From an uncultured Pseudodesulfovibrio sp. (lineage in GTDB: Bacteria > Desulfobacterota > Desulfovibrionia > Desulfovibrionales > Desulfovibrionaceae): a stretch of DNA of 64,000 bases. The notes beneath the pieces were generated by a model, which was not told where the DNA came from, searched no databases, and saw only the letters and a list, made by a program, of their open reading frames with translations. The stretch covers positions 1,587,501-1,651,500 of the forward strand of contig NZ_OY776488.1 of assembly GCF_963675635.1 (NCBI RefSeq), written 5' to 3'. Made by a program: the position numbers and the translations under genes. Positions 34,224 to 43,455 of this stretch are shown here, piece by piece; positions within the stretch are counted from its first letter, which is position 1; the number at the start of each line of letters is the position of its first letter.

Positions 34224-35774
34224 ATGGTGAGCATACGCATTCACACACACATCGGCGAACACGTCGCCCTTGAGCCGCAGCCAGAGGAGACTCTGGCTCG
34301 CGCCATTTTCATGTGCGGTTTGTGGCATGGCGTCCCGCTCTGCTCAGGACTTGGCAAATGCGGTCTGTGCCGTGTGCGCTATGTTGTCGATGTTCCAGAC
34401 CATACTGCTGACGAGAAGAAAAAGCTCGGCGAAGAGGCACTCGCTTCTGGCTGGAGGTTGGCCTGCCTGCACCCGGCCACATCCTGCGAAATTGAACTGC
34501 CGGAACCTGTTCGTTCAAAACGAGTTACATGCACCCTTGCCGATACCACCGGAGACTTTTCACTGGCCGTCGATCTTGGCACCACCTCCATTCACTGGTC
34601 CGCCCTTGTTAATGATCGTCCCGTGGCAACAGGGCAGGGACTGAATCCACAGACAGGACTCGGCTCGGAAGTCATGTCCCGTCTGGCTGCGGCGTCCACC
34701 CCTGAAGGCCGCACCATACTGCGCGACCTCATCACGAACCAACTTGCGGAACTGGTGCAGACGAATGTCGGGACTCTCAGTGGGGCATGCACCTCTCTTG
34801 CGATATCCGGCAATTCAGTCATGACGTACATTCTACTCGGCTTGAAACCGGATGACCTCGCCACCGCCCCGTATACACTCTCCTACACTGGCGGTGATGA
34901 ACAGCAATTGACAGCCGAACTTCCTCCGGCATACATTGCGCCCCTGCTTGCACCATTTGTGGGAGCAGATCTTTCAGCCGGATTGACCGCTCTGGAATAT
35001 GGCAACACCGCAGACTACCCATTCCTACTGGCTGATCTCGGCACCAATGGTGAATTCATCCTCGCCATGTCGCCGGACCAACGACTCTGCGCCAGTGTTC
35101 CCATGGGACCGGCCCTTGAGGGCGTAGGACTTTCTTTCGGACGCACAGCCGGCCCCGGAGCAATCACCGGATTCACTCTGACCCCCAAAGGGCTTGAAGC
35201 ACACGCGTTCGACACGACCGCTACCGACCTCACAGGCATGACAGGCACAGGGTACCTTTCGCTGGTCGCTATCTTGCGCAAACACGGCGTGCTGAATGAA
35301 TCCGGGCAATTTGACACGGGGTCCACACCGCTTGCAGCGAAACTCGCTGACAAGGTGACCACGATTCAGGGTGAACCAGCCTTTGTCATCAACGAGGCTC
35401 TCCACCTCCCGGCATCTGACATCGAGGAAATCCTCAAGGTCAAGGCGGCTTTCAATCTGGCTATGTCCGCCCTGCTCAACGCAGCCGGATTCGGTCCGGC
35501 AGGACTGACTCAAATTTTCATTGCCGGAGCATTGGGCGAATATGTAAGCTTGGATGATCTGGAAATTCTCGGATTCCTGCCCCCTGGCTGCAAGACCAAG
35601 GCGACCAAAGCGGGCAACTCTTCCCTAAGGGGAACTGAAATACTGACCACTGACATGCAGGCGAGGCGATTTGCCGAAGCCCTGCCAGACACCATGACCC
35701 GGCTCGACCTGACAGGCGATGCTGGATTCGGTGATGAATTCATACAAAGGATGCGGTTTGCCTATGTCGATTGA
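34224..35774 (+). CDS. RACE-like ferredoxin/ASKHA protein (reductive activator of corrinoid proteins)
   Basis: The 516-residue protein joins an N-terminal [2Fe-2S] ferredoxin with Cys40, 46, 49 and 81 (PLCSGLGKCGLC, then LACLHP) to an ATPase-like ASKHA domain (FSLAVDLGTTSIHWSALV, LADLGTNGEFILA, FGRTAGPGAITG, FIAGALGEY). This layout is that of RACE/RACo proteins, which use ATP to reduce Co(II) corrinoid proteins back to Co(I). It follows the corrin cluster by 213 bases. No methyltransferase corrinoid partner is adjacent, so the target is unknown. Confidence 0.88.
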   Translation: MVSIRIHTHIGEHVALEPQPEETLARAIFMCGLWHGVPLCSGLGKCGLCRVRYVVDVPDHTADEKKKLGEEALASGWRLACLHPATSCEIELPEPVRSKRVTCTLADTTGDFSLAVDLGTTSIHWSALVNDRPVATGQGLNPQTGLGSEVMSRLAAASTPEGRTILRDLITNQLAELVQTNVGTLSGACTSLAISGNSVMTYILLGLKPDDLATAPYTLSYTGGDEQQLTAELPPAYIAPLLAPFVGADLSAGLTALEYGNTADYPFLLADLGTNGEFILAMSPDQRLCASVPMGPALEGVGLSFGRTAGPGAITGFTLTPKGLEAHAFDTTATDLTGMTGTGYLSLVAILRKHGVLNESGQFDTGSTPLAAKLADKVTTIQGEPAFVINEALHLPASDIEEILKVKAAFNLAMSALLNAAGFGPAGLTQIFIAGALGEYVSLDDLEILGFLPPGCKTKATKAGNSSLRGTEILTTDMQARRFAEALPDTMTRLDLTGDAGFGDEFIQRMRFAYVD

Positions 35775-36897
35775 TGGACTTTTTCCCAATCTCACCCCTG
35801 AGAATGCGTCGGAGTTGGAACGTTTCGGAGCTCTCCTGAAAAAAGTATGGCCGCTCAAAGGGAAGCACCGCGACCATCTGAAATATGACATCCGGGACAT
35901 GTCGCGCGGCCTGACGAATGAGCGCACGCAACGGCGCAAGGAATACATGACCGACGACAAATTCCTGTCGCCGTATCTCTACTATTTCCTGCCCTGGAAC
36001 CTGTACCGCATGTCCCGCCTCTTTTCCGGGCTGGAGCTGGATATCCCGGATGGCAGCGAAGTCGCGGACCTCGGTTCAGGGCCTTTGACCGCTGTGCTGG
36101 CCTTGTGGATGTCGCGTCCGCACCTGCGTACCCGCAAACTCAACTTCACCTGCATCGACCTCTCCCCCAAATCCATGCAGACGGGCCTTAAACTTTTTCA
36201 CGCCATGGCGGGAAAAGATTCGCCGTGGCGCATCAAAACCGTCAAAGCCCGGTTCACGGATCGACTGCATAAAAAAGTCGACCTGCTTATGGTTGCCAAC
36301 GCCTTCAATGAACTGGACTGGTCTGGTCGTACCACTCGCACACAGGCTGAAATGCTGACTAAGCATCTTGTCAGTTCAACAAAAGATACAGGACGCGTCC
36401 TGCTCATCGAAACGGGCGTACGCATGACCGGACGTATCATTTCAGAAATGCGCACGCAGATGCTTGAAAAGGGCTTCAAGCCCATAGCCCCCTGTCCGCA
36501 CTGCGAGGAATGTCCGATGCCTGCCATGGTCCAGAGTGCCCCCTGGTGTCATTTCAACTTTTCCGTAAAAGATGCCCCGGGCTGGCTTGAAGCACTCTCG
36601 AAAGACGCCCAACTCGAAAAGGACAATGTCACCCTCAACTTTCTCTATTTTTCACAAAAAGGCAGTGAAAACTGGGGCGCGGTCCGTGCCATATCCGAAC
36701 CGTTCAAACTGCACGGCAACAAGGGGCAATATGCGTGCTCCGATCGCGGGTTGACCCTCATCGACATCCCACCCGCAACCAGATCACTGTTCCCTGGGCA
36801 GTCCTTTGCCCCAACATGGCCTGAAAACCCAAAGATCGACCTCAAATCCAAAGCGATCATTCTCCCGTACACGACCAAACAGACTAAAAAGAAATGA
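35764..36897 (+). CDS. Rsm22/METTL17-type small ribosomal subunit methyltransferase-like protein with cysteine cluster
   Basis: The 377-residue protein has a Rossmann SAM-binding core with VADLGSGPLTA (residues 100-110), FTCIDLSPKSM and LLMVANAFNELDW. A cysteine cluster CPHCEEC (244, 247, 250), Cys262 in WCHF and Cys325 match the pattern of the Rsm22/METTL17 family, whose mitochondrial member binds a [4Fe-4S] cluster and aids small-subunit assembly. ATG 35764 lies eleven bases inside the upstream gene. Methyltransferase activity is not proven for this family. Confidence 0.82.
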   Translation: MSIDGLFPNLTPENASELERFGALLKKVWPLKGKHRDHLKYDIRDMSRGLTNERTQRRKEYMTDDKFLSPYLYYFLPWNLYRMSRLFSGLELDIPDGSEVADLGSGPLTAVLALWMSRPHLRTRKLNFTCIDLSPKSMQTGLKLFHAMAGKDSPWRIKTVKARFTDRLHKKVDLLMVANAFNELDWSGRTTRTQAEMLTKHLVSSTKDTGRVLLIETGVRMTGRIISEMRTQMLEKGFKPIAPCPHCEECPMPAMVQSAPWCHFNFSVKDAPGWLEALSKDAQLEKDNVTLNFLYFSQKGSENWGAVRAISEPFKLHGNKGQYACSDRGLTLIDIPPATRSLFPGQSFAPTWPENPKIDLKSKAIILPYTTKQTKKK

Positions 36898-37553
36898 AAA
36901 TCATAGACCTCGGGCTGACAAGCTACAAAGAAGCCGAAGCCCTGCAACTCAAGACGCTGGAAGCAGTCACCAACGGCACCGAAGACAACACCGTCTTCAT
37001 CCTCGAACACCCCAAGGTCATCACCTTGGGACGACAGGGAGGCGCCGAGAACCTGCACATGGATGAAACCCTGCTCGCCGAACACGGTATTGAACTGGCA
37101 CAGACTACTCGTGGTGGAAACATCACCTGTCACTTTCCAGGCCAACTCGTGGCCTATCCCATCTGGCGAGTGGAGAAACGGCCCGGGGGCATGAGAAAGT
37201 TCTTCCACGACATGGAAGAAGCTGTCATCAACACCTGTACGCATTTCGGTGTGCAGACCATCCGACGCCCTAAACACCCCGGAGTCTGGGTGGACGAAAC
37301 ACGGAAAATATGCTCAATGGGCATCGGCGTTCGCCGCTGGGTTACCTATCACGGTCTGGCCCTCAATATCGGCAGTGACGTCAGCCTGTTCAACGCCATC
37401 ACTTTGTGCGGCATCCAGGGGGCAGTCCCAACCTCCCTCTCGGCAGAAGCCGGACACGAAATAGATATGAAGGACGCCAAAGATGTCTTTACAAAAGAAT
37501 TCAGAAAAGCCTTTGCGGATCCCGAAATGGCTGCGCATCAAGCTGCCGAATAA
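36894..37553 (+). CDS. lipB: Octanoyltransferase LipB
   Basis: LipB moves octanoyl from acyl carrier protein to lipoyl domains. The 219-residue protein has EHPKVITLGRQGG, the TTRGGNITCHFPGQLVAYP acyl-site segment, Lys in RKICSMGIGVRRWVTYHGLALNI and a catalytic Cys in TLCGIQGAVPTSL. It overlaps the Rsm22 stop by four bases, and its 3' end is overlapped by lipA for 71 bases. Confidence 0.95.
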   Translation: MKIIDLGLTSYKEAEALQLKTLEAVTNGTEDNTVFILEHPKVITLGRQGGAENLHMDETLLAEHGIELAQTTRGGNITCHFPGQLVAYPIWRVEKRPGGMRKFFHDMEEAVINTCTHFGVQTIRRPKHPGVWVDETRKICSMGIGVRRWVTYHGLALNIGSDVSLFNAITLCGIQGAVPTSLSAEAGHEIDMKDAKDVFTKEFRKAFADPEMAAHQAAE

Positions 37554-38352
37554 CGAAAATTTCTCCTGCACTTCAAGCCTGATATCCGACCTGCATCTCA
37601 ACACGGTCTGCCAGAGCGCCAAGTGCCCAAACAAGTGGGAATGCTTTTCCAAGAACGTAGCAACATTCCTGATCATGGGTTCGATCTGTACGCGCAACTG
37701 CGCCTTCTGCAACATTGTTTCCGGCGATCTCGAACCACTTGATCCAACCGAGCCAAACCGCGTGGCCGAAGCGGCGAAACGTCTTGAACTCAAGCATGTG
37801 GTCATCACGTCCGTCACTCGCGACGATCTGCCTGACGGCGGCGCCGCGCATTTTGCAGCCACTATCAAGGCTGTACAGAAGGTCATGCCCAACTGCACCA
37901 TTGAGGTGCTCATCCCGGATTTCCAAGGCGATCAGGACGCTCTCAAAACAGTGCTCGACGCTCGTCCAAACGTGCTCAATCACAACCTTGAGACCGTGGC
38001 TGTCCTCTATGACGACATTCGCCCACAGGCAAATTATCGTCAGTCTCTCGACGTGCTTGTCAACGCCAAGCGCATGGCACCGAATATTCCCACCAAGTCC
38101 GGCATCATGGTCGGTCTGGGTGAAACAGACGAACAGATCATGACGGTGCTTGATGATTTCGCCGCCGTTGATTGCGACATTGTCACCATCGGCCAGTACA
38201 TGCAGCCCAGCCGCCAGCACCCCATGGTCAAACGCTATGTGGAGCCAACAATCTTCGACATGTATGCAGAAGAAGGCAAAAAACGGTGCATCAAGCACAT
38301 GTTCAGTGCACCACTTGTCCGCTCAAGCTACAACGCGGCCGACTTCGTATAA
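37483..38352 (+). CDS. lipA: Lipoyl synthase LipA
   Basis: This radical-SAM enzyme inserts two sulfurs into the octanoyl group. The 289-residue protein has the LipA-specific auxiliary cluster CQSAKCPNKWEC, the radical-SAM CTRNCAFCN and the terminal RSSYNAADF serine motif. The start MSLQKNSEKPLRIPKWLRIKLP at 37483 has AAGGA nine bases upstream. The conserved KWLRIKLP lies inside the overlap, so the 71-base overlap with lipB appears real. Confidence 0.95.
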   Translation: MSLQKNSEKPLRIPKWLRIKLPNNENFSCTSSLISDLHLNTVCQSAKCPNKWECFSKNVATFLIMGSICTRNCAFCNIVSGDLEPLDPTEPNRVAEAAKRLELKHVVITSVTRDDLPDGGAAHFAATIKAVQKVMPNCTIEVLIPDFQGDQDALKTVLDARPNVLNHNLETVAVLYDDIRPQANYRQSLDVLVNAKRMAPNIPTKSGIMVGLGETDEQIMTVLDDFAAVDCDIVTIGQYMQPSRQHPMVKRYVEPTIFDMYAEEGKKRCIKHMFSAPLVRSSYNAADFV

Positions 38353-38434
38353 GCTTCCGGGGCAGTCAGGGTGTTGCTCAGACTCCGCTCAAGTCCAAGG
38401 GCTGTGAGCCTCCCCGTAGGCCGCTTTACTCGAT

Positions 38435-38491
38435 GATTTGCAACAGAAAAAGGCGCGTCATACTATGACGCGCCTTTTTCTGTTGCAAATC
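38435..38491. terminator. 57-base near-perfect palindromic bidirectional terminator
   Basis: Arms of 28 bases (38435-38462 and 38464-38491) are exactly complementary around a single central C. A GGCGCGTCATA core is flanked by A5 on the left and T5 on the right, so a strong U-tailed hairpin forms on either strand. It lies between lipA (plus) and recJ (minus). Confidence 0.92.
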
Positions 38492-38572
38492 GCAAGGATT
38501 GTCTTGTTCATCCGCGCAAGCACGCACACAAACAGTTTAGAAGAAAACAGAGGCTTGGTTCCAGGGACGACA

Positions 38573-40282
38573 TCAATACAACCAGTCGCGAATACGCAGA
38601 TCAATTGTCGGAATACCACGGAAACGGTCAATCTTTGGAGTAAAAGCAAACCGCATGGTTCTGCCCTGAATATCTCTGGGAAGAGTCTTGCCCATACGCC
38701 ATGCCTTGCCTGGGAACTTGGCGCCTGTGTCCTTGTCCTGAAGCACGAGCTTGACGTGTTCATGCTCGCGGCCGAATGTTCGGTGCTCAGCCACTGTGAC
38801 AGGCTGAGTGGCAAACACAGGCTCCGGGTTCCCCATGCCGAAAGGTTGAAGAAGTTCCAGTTCCTGAAGCAGCGTATTATTGATATTGGAAAAGCCGAGT
38901 TCATGATCGAGTTTGAGTGTCGGCGTGAGCGGTTCAGGCCCGAGCGTGTCGATAACGTACTGATTGAACTGTTCGCGTAACGCTCCCAGATTCTTGGCTT
39001 CGAGCGACATCCCGGCAGCCTGCTTGTGACCGCCGAATCCAACCAACACACCGCTGACCGCCTTCAATCCTTCATACAGATTGAATTCCGATATGCTCCG
39101 CCCCGACCCTTTGAGCACACCTTCTGAAGCTTCAGGCGAACAGAGAATGAGCGTTGGCCTATAGAATTTTTCGACAACCCGGGATGCCACAATACCGATG
39201 ATACCAGGATGCCAGTCTTCACCATACAGCACGAGCCCCGCCATATGCCGCATGGTTTCAGCCTGGGCAAAAGCCTGCTCAGCAATTTCCTGTTCCTGAC
39301 GACGACGTTCCATGTTGATGGAGTTCAGCTCCTCGGCAATGGGCATGGCCGTGTCGAAATCCTTGGCGAGCAAAAGGTTGAGCGCCTTTGACGGATCTCC
39401 CATGCGCCCGGCGGCATTGATGCGAGGTGCAAGGTTGAAACCGATCTGTCCTGCGCCGAGTTCGGCACCACGCTCGTAATCACTGACAACCTTGAGTGCG
39501 GCCATGCCGGGACGCTTGGCTTCCTTGATGAGCAACAGACCATTTTTGACAAGAATACGATTCTGCCCTGTCAATTTGACAATATCAGCGATGGTACCAA
39601 GCGCCACAAGATCGAGCAACGGACGAACATCTACCGGATCGCCGGGAAGCAGCTTGTTCAGTGCCACCATGAGCATGAAGGCCACCCCCACTCCGGCAAG
39701 ATCATCACAAGAACCACCGTCTTCAAGACGAGGGTCGCAAATCGCATGGGCGTCTGGCAGCTCTTCACCCGGCAGATGATGGTCAGAAACGACCACTGTC
39801 ATTCCGAGTTCACGAGCACGGGCTACCGGCTCCATGTCGGAAATACCGCAGTCAACCGTGAGCAGCATGGTCGCACCCTGCTCATGCAAACGCTCCACAC
39901 CGATGACATTCATGCCATAGCCTTCTTCCATGCGATTGGGCAGATGGTGCAGTATGTCCATATCGCGCATGGCAAAAAACTCTTTGATGACAGCCGTAGC
40001 CGTAATGCCGTCAACGTCATAATCCCCCCAAACAGCAAGAGTTCGACCTTCGGTCAACCCCTGCGCAATGGTTTCGACAGCCTTTGTCAAACCGGGAATT
40101 TCTGCCGGATTGGCCATATGACGAAGCAACGGACTGAGGAATTTATCCATCTCCATCACGTCTGTCAGTCCCCTGTTCCAGAGGATCTCGACAATCAGCG
40201 GAGATACGGACAATTCCTCTGCAATTGAAGCCGCAGAGGCAGGAGCGGTGGTCTCACCGCGAGGTTTCCAAATGCAGGGCAA
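38573..40282 (-). CDS. recJ: Single-stranded-DNA-specific exonuclease RecJ
   Basis: RecJ is a 5'-3' ssDNA exonuclease in recombination and repair. The 569-residue protein has DHH-family motifs WGDYDVDGITATAVI, LLTVDCGIS, VVSDHHLPG and the DHHA1 region with GFGGHKQAAGMSLE. A C-terminal OB-like domain follows. The start is read as TTG 40280-40282 with a GGA box before it; CTG four codons upstream cannot be excluded. It is the last gene of the long minus-strand run and ends before the palindrome. Confidence 0.93.
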   Translation of the reverse strand: MPCIWKPRGETTAPASAASIAEELSVSPLIVEILWNRGLTDVMEMDKFLSPLLRHMANPAEIPGLTKAVETIAQGLTEGRTLAVWGDYDVDGITATAVIKEFFAMRDMDILHHLPNRMEEGYGMNVIGVERLHEQGATMLLTVDCGISDMEPVARARELGMTVVVSDHHLPGEELPDAHAICDPRLEDGGSCDDLAGVGVAFMLMVALNKLLPGDPVDVRPLLDLVALGTIADIVKLTGQNRILVKNGLLLIKEAKRPGMAALKVVSDYERGAELGAGQIGFNLAPRINAAGRMGDPSKALNLLLAKDFDTAMPIAEELNSINMERRRQEQEIAEQAFAQAETMRHMAGLVLYGEDWHPGIIGIVASRVVEKFYRPTLILCSPEASEGVLKGSGRSISEFNLYEGLKAVSGVLVGFGGHKQAAGMSLEAKNLGALREQFNQYVIDTLGPEPLTPTLKLDHELGFSNINNTLLQELELLQPFGMGNPEPVFATQPVTVAEHRTFGREHEHVKLVLQDKDTGAKFPGKAWRMGKTLPRDIQGRTMRFAFTPKIDRFRGIPTIDLRIRDWLY

Positions 40283-40299
40283 TGTATATTCCAGATAGG

Positions 40300-41160
40300 T
40301 TATGAAAGTGTTTTCACGAACTGTTCGACGTCATCTGATTCGAACATTTCTTCGGCGGTTTCCATAATGTCATCCATGTCCACTTCCACATCTGAACACA
40401 GTTCTTCGACCTTCTCGGCGTAGAATCCTTCAGGGTCTTCAACAGTATGGGCAACGGCATCGGCCAGGCAGATAATATTCGACTCAAGGAAATGCTCTGG
40501 TGCCAATGCCGGAGAATGATGCCAATTAACCGGCTCCACCAGATCAGCAGGCAGGTCCCAGGATTTCAGCACCAGTGCTCCCACAACGGCATGATCCAAT
40601 CCCCAGTAATTTTCTTCTGCCACGGAATCTATCAGTTCTTCGTCTTCTGCCAGTTCCTGAATGGCGAGCCAGTCGTCAGGTCGCTTCAACGCGATAATGA
40701 GCTTGCCTATATCATGCAGCAAACCGACGGTGAACATATTGTCAGGATTTCCCACATCGGTCATCCGGGACAATTCTTTTGCGAGCATGGCCACCATAAA
40801 CTGATGAGACCAATACTTCCCAAGGTCAAAATCTTCCGGAATGGCGTATGATTTTGTCAAACCGTCTACACTCAGCGCAAGAACTATAATACGAATCTCC
40901 GTCATACCAAGAACAGCTGCGGCCCGAGTGACAGACCGAACCTCGGCCTGCAGGCCGTAATATGCGGAATTGGCAAGACTGAGAATACGGGTGGTCAACC
41001 CCTGATCCACGCTGAGAGTTTGGCCGACGTCCTCAAGGGAAGCCATTGATCGAGCCCCTGTCTGGACAAAAAGTTTTTGCCAGACCTCTGGCGAGAATGG
41101 CAAGTCCTCCCGCATACTCGGAAGCTCTCGAAGGAAATCCTGAACGTTATCCTGATTCAT
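40300..41160 (-). CDS. HDOD domain protein
   Basis: The 286-residue protein has an HDOD domain (about residues 15-215): LSVDQGLTTRILSLANSAYYG, RAAAVLGMTEIRIIVLALSV, VGLLHDIGKLIIALKR and WGLDHAVVGALVL. It keeps an HD pair (LLHDIG). HDOD proteins act as signalling adaptors, often around chemotaxis or c-di-GMP, and usually lack enzyme activity. An acidic C-terminus follows. It precedes recJ by 17 bases. The partner is unknown. Confidence 0.9.
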   Translation of the reverse strand: MNQDNVQDFLRELPSMREDLPFSPEVWQKLFVQTGARSMASLEDVGQTLSVDQGLTTRILSLANSAYYGLQAEVRSVTRAAAVLGMTEIRIIVLALSVDGLTKSYAIPEDFDLGKYWSHQFMVAMLAKELSRMTDVGNPDNMFTVGLLHDIGKLIIALKRPDDWLAIQELAEDEELIDSVAEENYWGLDHAVVGALVLKSWDLPADLVEPVNWHHSPALAPEHFLESNIICLADAVAHTVEDPEGFYAEKVEELCSDVEVDMDDIMETAEEMFESDDVEQFVKTLS

Positions 41161-41202
41161 GGAAACTCCTGCTTACTCGCCAGTCAAAGGCTTCTCACCT
41201 CA

Positions 41203-42102
41203 TTAATCCAAATTTATGGAAAGAGGAACACTGTCCTCTTTATTCGATTTCTCTGCATTCGCTCCATCTTGAGACGGCTTTCGAGACTTCGATTCGATAG
41301 ACACCTCTGGCCCTTCGCCATTCTTAACGTGTCCCTGCGCTTGCAGATAGGCCCAGAACTGTTTACTCGCTTCAAGATCCGGATTAATCTCCAGACTCTT
41401 GAGTAAATAGGCCTTGCACTCCTCCACATTGCCCTTTTCAAAATAGCACCGGGCTATATTGTGCAGAAGATGTTCGTCGTTCTTCACCAGTTCTGCCGCC
41501 CGCAGGTAATACTGCAAAGCCTGATCGTACATCTTGTTCTTACGCATGTTGATACCGAAATCATTGAACAGATGCTTATGCTCGACTTCGAAGGCCGCTT
41601 CCAGCCCAACCAGTCGTTCGAAAATATCATTGGCTTTCACCTGATCGCCGCGGTCCAAGTAGGTCAGCCCCAGACCGAAGTTGGCACGGACGTTTTCCTC
41701 GTCGATAGCCATGGCCTGCTGATATTCAAACTCTGCGCTGTAGGCAGCTCCCCGTTCTCGGTGTTTCTCGCCGCGAACAATGGCTCCGTCCATCTCCTTG
41801 ATGGCCGGGTATACCGTACTGACATAGAATTCGGGTTCAGGATTAAATTTGGTGAGAAATTCGTCGCGCTCTAACTGTCGACTGGGACCGGAGGGAACAT
41901 AGTTTCTATTCAAAGGCTGAACAGAAATAGTATTTTCATCAACCTCTTCGACATTCCAATAGGTTTTCTGGATCGTCTTTCGTTGCGTCGTGCCAGTTCC
42001 AACCTTCGCCACGGTCTGTGTGGAAAAGATACCTTTGATATTCTCCGCGCCATCGCGAATAATAGCTTGTTCGGGCTTTACTTTTGATTCCTGATCGGAC
42101 AT
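41203..42102 (-). CDS. Tetratricopeptide repeat protein
   Basis: The 299-residue cytoplasmic protein has an N-terminal basic segment (TTQRKTIQKTYWNVEEVDE) and TPR repeats from about residue 110 to 255 (GAAYSAEFEYQQAMAIDEEN, FGLGLTYLDRGDQVKANDIF, FGINMRKNKMYDQALQYYLR, IARCYFEKGNVEECKAYLLK). The tail is charged and Lys/Ser-rich. ATG 42102 has AGGAG upstream; a TTG one codon earlier is possible. The repeat part resembles the TPR protein at 17930. Role unknown. Confidence 0.85.
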   Translation of the reverse strand: MSDQESKVKPEQAIIRDGAENIKGIFSTQTVAKVGTGTTQRKTIQKTYWNVEEVDENTISVQPLNRNYVPSGPSRQLERDEFLTKFNPEPEFYVSTVYPAIKEMDGAIVRGEKHRERGAAYSAEFEYQQAMAIDEENVRANFGLGLTYLDRGDQVKANDIFERLVGLEAAFEVEHKHLFNDFGINMRKNKMYDQALQYYLRAAELVKNDEHLLHNIARCYFEKGNVEECKAYLLKSLEINPDLEASKQFWAYLQAQGHVKNGEGPEVSIESKSRKPSQDGANAEKSNKEDSVPLSINLD

Positions 42103-42111
42103 CAAACGCTC

Positions 42112-42816
42112 CTACGTGACCTGGTCCATCTCCTCGACAATCGCCAAAGCGGCGCCCCTTGGATCGGTTGCCTGTGTGATAGGCCGACCCACCACAAGGT
42201 AATCCGAACCACTCCGAACAGCCTGCGCAGGAGTCATCACCCGTCGCTGATCACCTGCATCCACCGAAGCCGGTCGGATACCAGGTGTCAGACAGATGAA
42301 GCCAGCCCCGCATGCCACCTTGATCCGCTCGACTTCAAGGCCGGAGCAGACCACTCCATTTAAGCCATATTGCTCGGCTTTCACAGCCAGGTCAAGGGCC
42401 ATCTCCGAGGGATCAGGCGCGTTGTCAACAGGCAGATCACCAGCGGCCATACTGGTCAGCATAGTCACGGCGAGCACCACGGGCGGTTCCTGTCCAGGAG
42501 CGACGCCTTCTGCGCACCCCGCCATGGCAGCATGAGCCATTCGTTCACCACCCAAGGCATGGATATTGACCATATCAGCGCCAGAACGGACCGCTGAACG
42601 GACCGCTCCCTGCACAGTATTAGGAATATCAAAAAATTTCAGATCCAAAAAGACTTTGAACCCCATATCCTTGAGACCAGAAACGATCTTCGGCCCCTCG
42701 GCAGTGAACAACTCCAGACCGACCTTCATCCACGGAGAAGCCCCCTTGAGGGTCCGCGCCATAGCAAAGGCGGAATCAGCGTCCTTATAGTCGAGTGCAA
42801 CAACCAGATCAGCCAT
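42112..42816 (-). CDS. pyrF: Orotidine 5'-phosphate decarboxylase
   Basis: PyrF catalyses the last step of UMP synthesis. The 234-residue TIM barrel has [11 protein letters not shown] at the start, the catalytic DLKFFD (D-x-K-x-x-D), [11 protein letters not shown], and TPGIRP with the phosphate-binding DYLVVGRPI. Its first bases overlap the gmk stop by eight. Confidence 0.96.
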   Translation of the reverse strand: MADLVVALDYKDADSAFAMARTLKGASPWMKVGLELFTAEGPKIVSGLKDMGFKVFLDLKFFDIPNTVQGAVRSAVRSGADMVNIHALGGERMAHAAMAGCAEGVAPGQEPPVVLAVTMLTSMAAGDLPVDNAPDPSEMALDLAVKAEQYGLNGVVCSGLEVERIKVACGAGFICLTPGIRPASVDAGDQRRVMTPAQAVRSGSDYLVVGRPITQATDPRGAALAIVEEMDQVT

Positions 42817-43450
42817 CGTCTTCCCACGTCTTTTGAATATTACCCAGAATGCCCGGACGCAGCGACGGTTTGCACCGGCCCGCCAGGTACACGGCTCTCA
42901 ACTCCTGATATGCATCATCCAGGCTGTCATTGACTACCCAGAAATCAAACCATTTTGCCTGAGAGAGTTCACCGATAGCATTATGCAGTCGACGTTCGAT
43001 GGAGTCCGCGGAATCCGTACCGCGCCCTTGAAGTCTGCGGACCAGCTCTTCACGAGACGGTGGCAGCAGGAACACGAACGTTCCCTTGTAAAATGTTTTC
43101 TTGAGTTGTTTGGCGCCCTGCACGTCAATATCGAACAGCACATCCCGACCGGAATCGAGCATTTTTTCCACGGGCTTAGTGGCCGTGCCATAAAAATTTC
43201 CATGGACTTCGGCCCATTCACAAAAGTCACCACGACTGCGCATAGCCACAAATGTTTCGCGGGAAATAAAATTGTATTCACGCCCGTTCTGTTCCCCACC
43301 ACGCGGCGCACGGGTGGTATAAGACACAGAAAATCCAAAATCCGGGAACTCTTCGCGAAGCATGGCTATGAGTGTGGATTTGCCGGTGCCACTTGGCGCA
43401 CAGACCACAAGGACCTGCCCTAGCCTGATTTTATGATCCTCTTGATTCAC
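42809..43450 (-). CDS. gmk: Guanylate kinase
   Basis: Gmk phosphorylates GMP to GDP. The 213-residue protein has the P-loop [12 protein letters not shown], the GMP-binding [32 protein letters not shown] and [11 protein letters not shown] segments. Start is GTG 43448-43450, preceded by a G-rich ribosome-binding region that overlaps the RemA stop. The yicC-remA-gmk order is common in bacteria. Confidence 0.96.
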   Translation of the reverse strand: MNQEDHKIRLGQVLVVCAPSGTGKSTLIAMLREEFPDFGFSVSYTTRAPRGGEQNGREYNFISRETFVAMRSRGDFCEWAEVHGNFYGTATKPVEKMLDSGRDVLFDIDVQGAKQLKKTFYKGTFVFLLPPSREELVRRLQGRGTDSADSIERRLHNAIGELSQAKWFDFWVVNDSLDDAYQELRAVYLAGRCKPSLRPGILGNIQKTWEDDG

Positions 43451-43455
43451 CTATT

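Noticed and set aside
34097..34273. 58-codon open frame (MKTKRFPLRDKLATYTF...) running from the gap into the RACE-like gene
   Set aside because: Its composition is unlike a protein (Arg/His-rich tail) and half of it is out of frame inside a certain gene. A GGA box alone is not enough.
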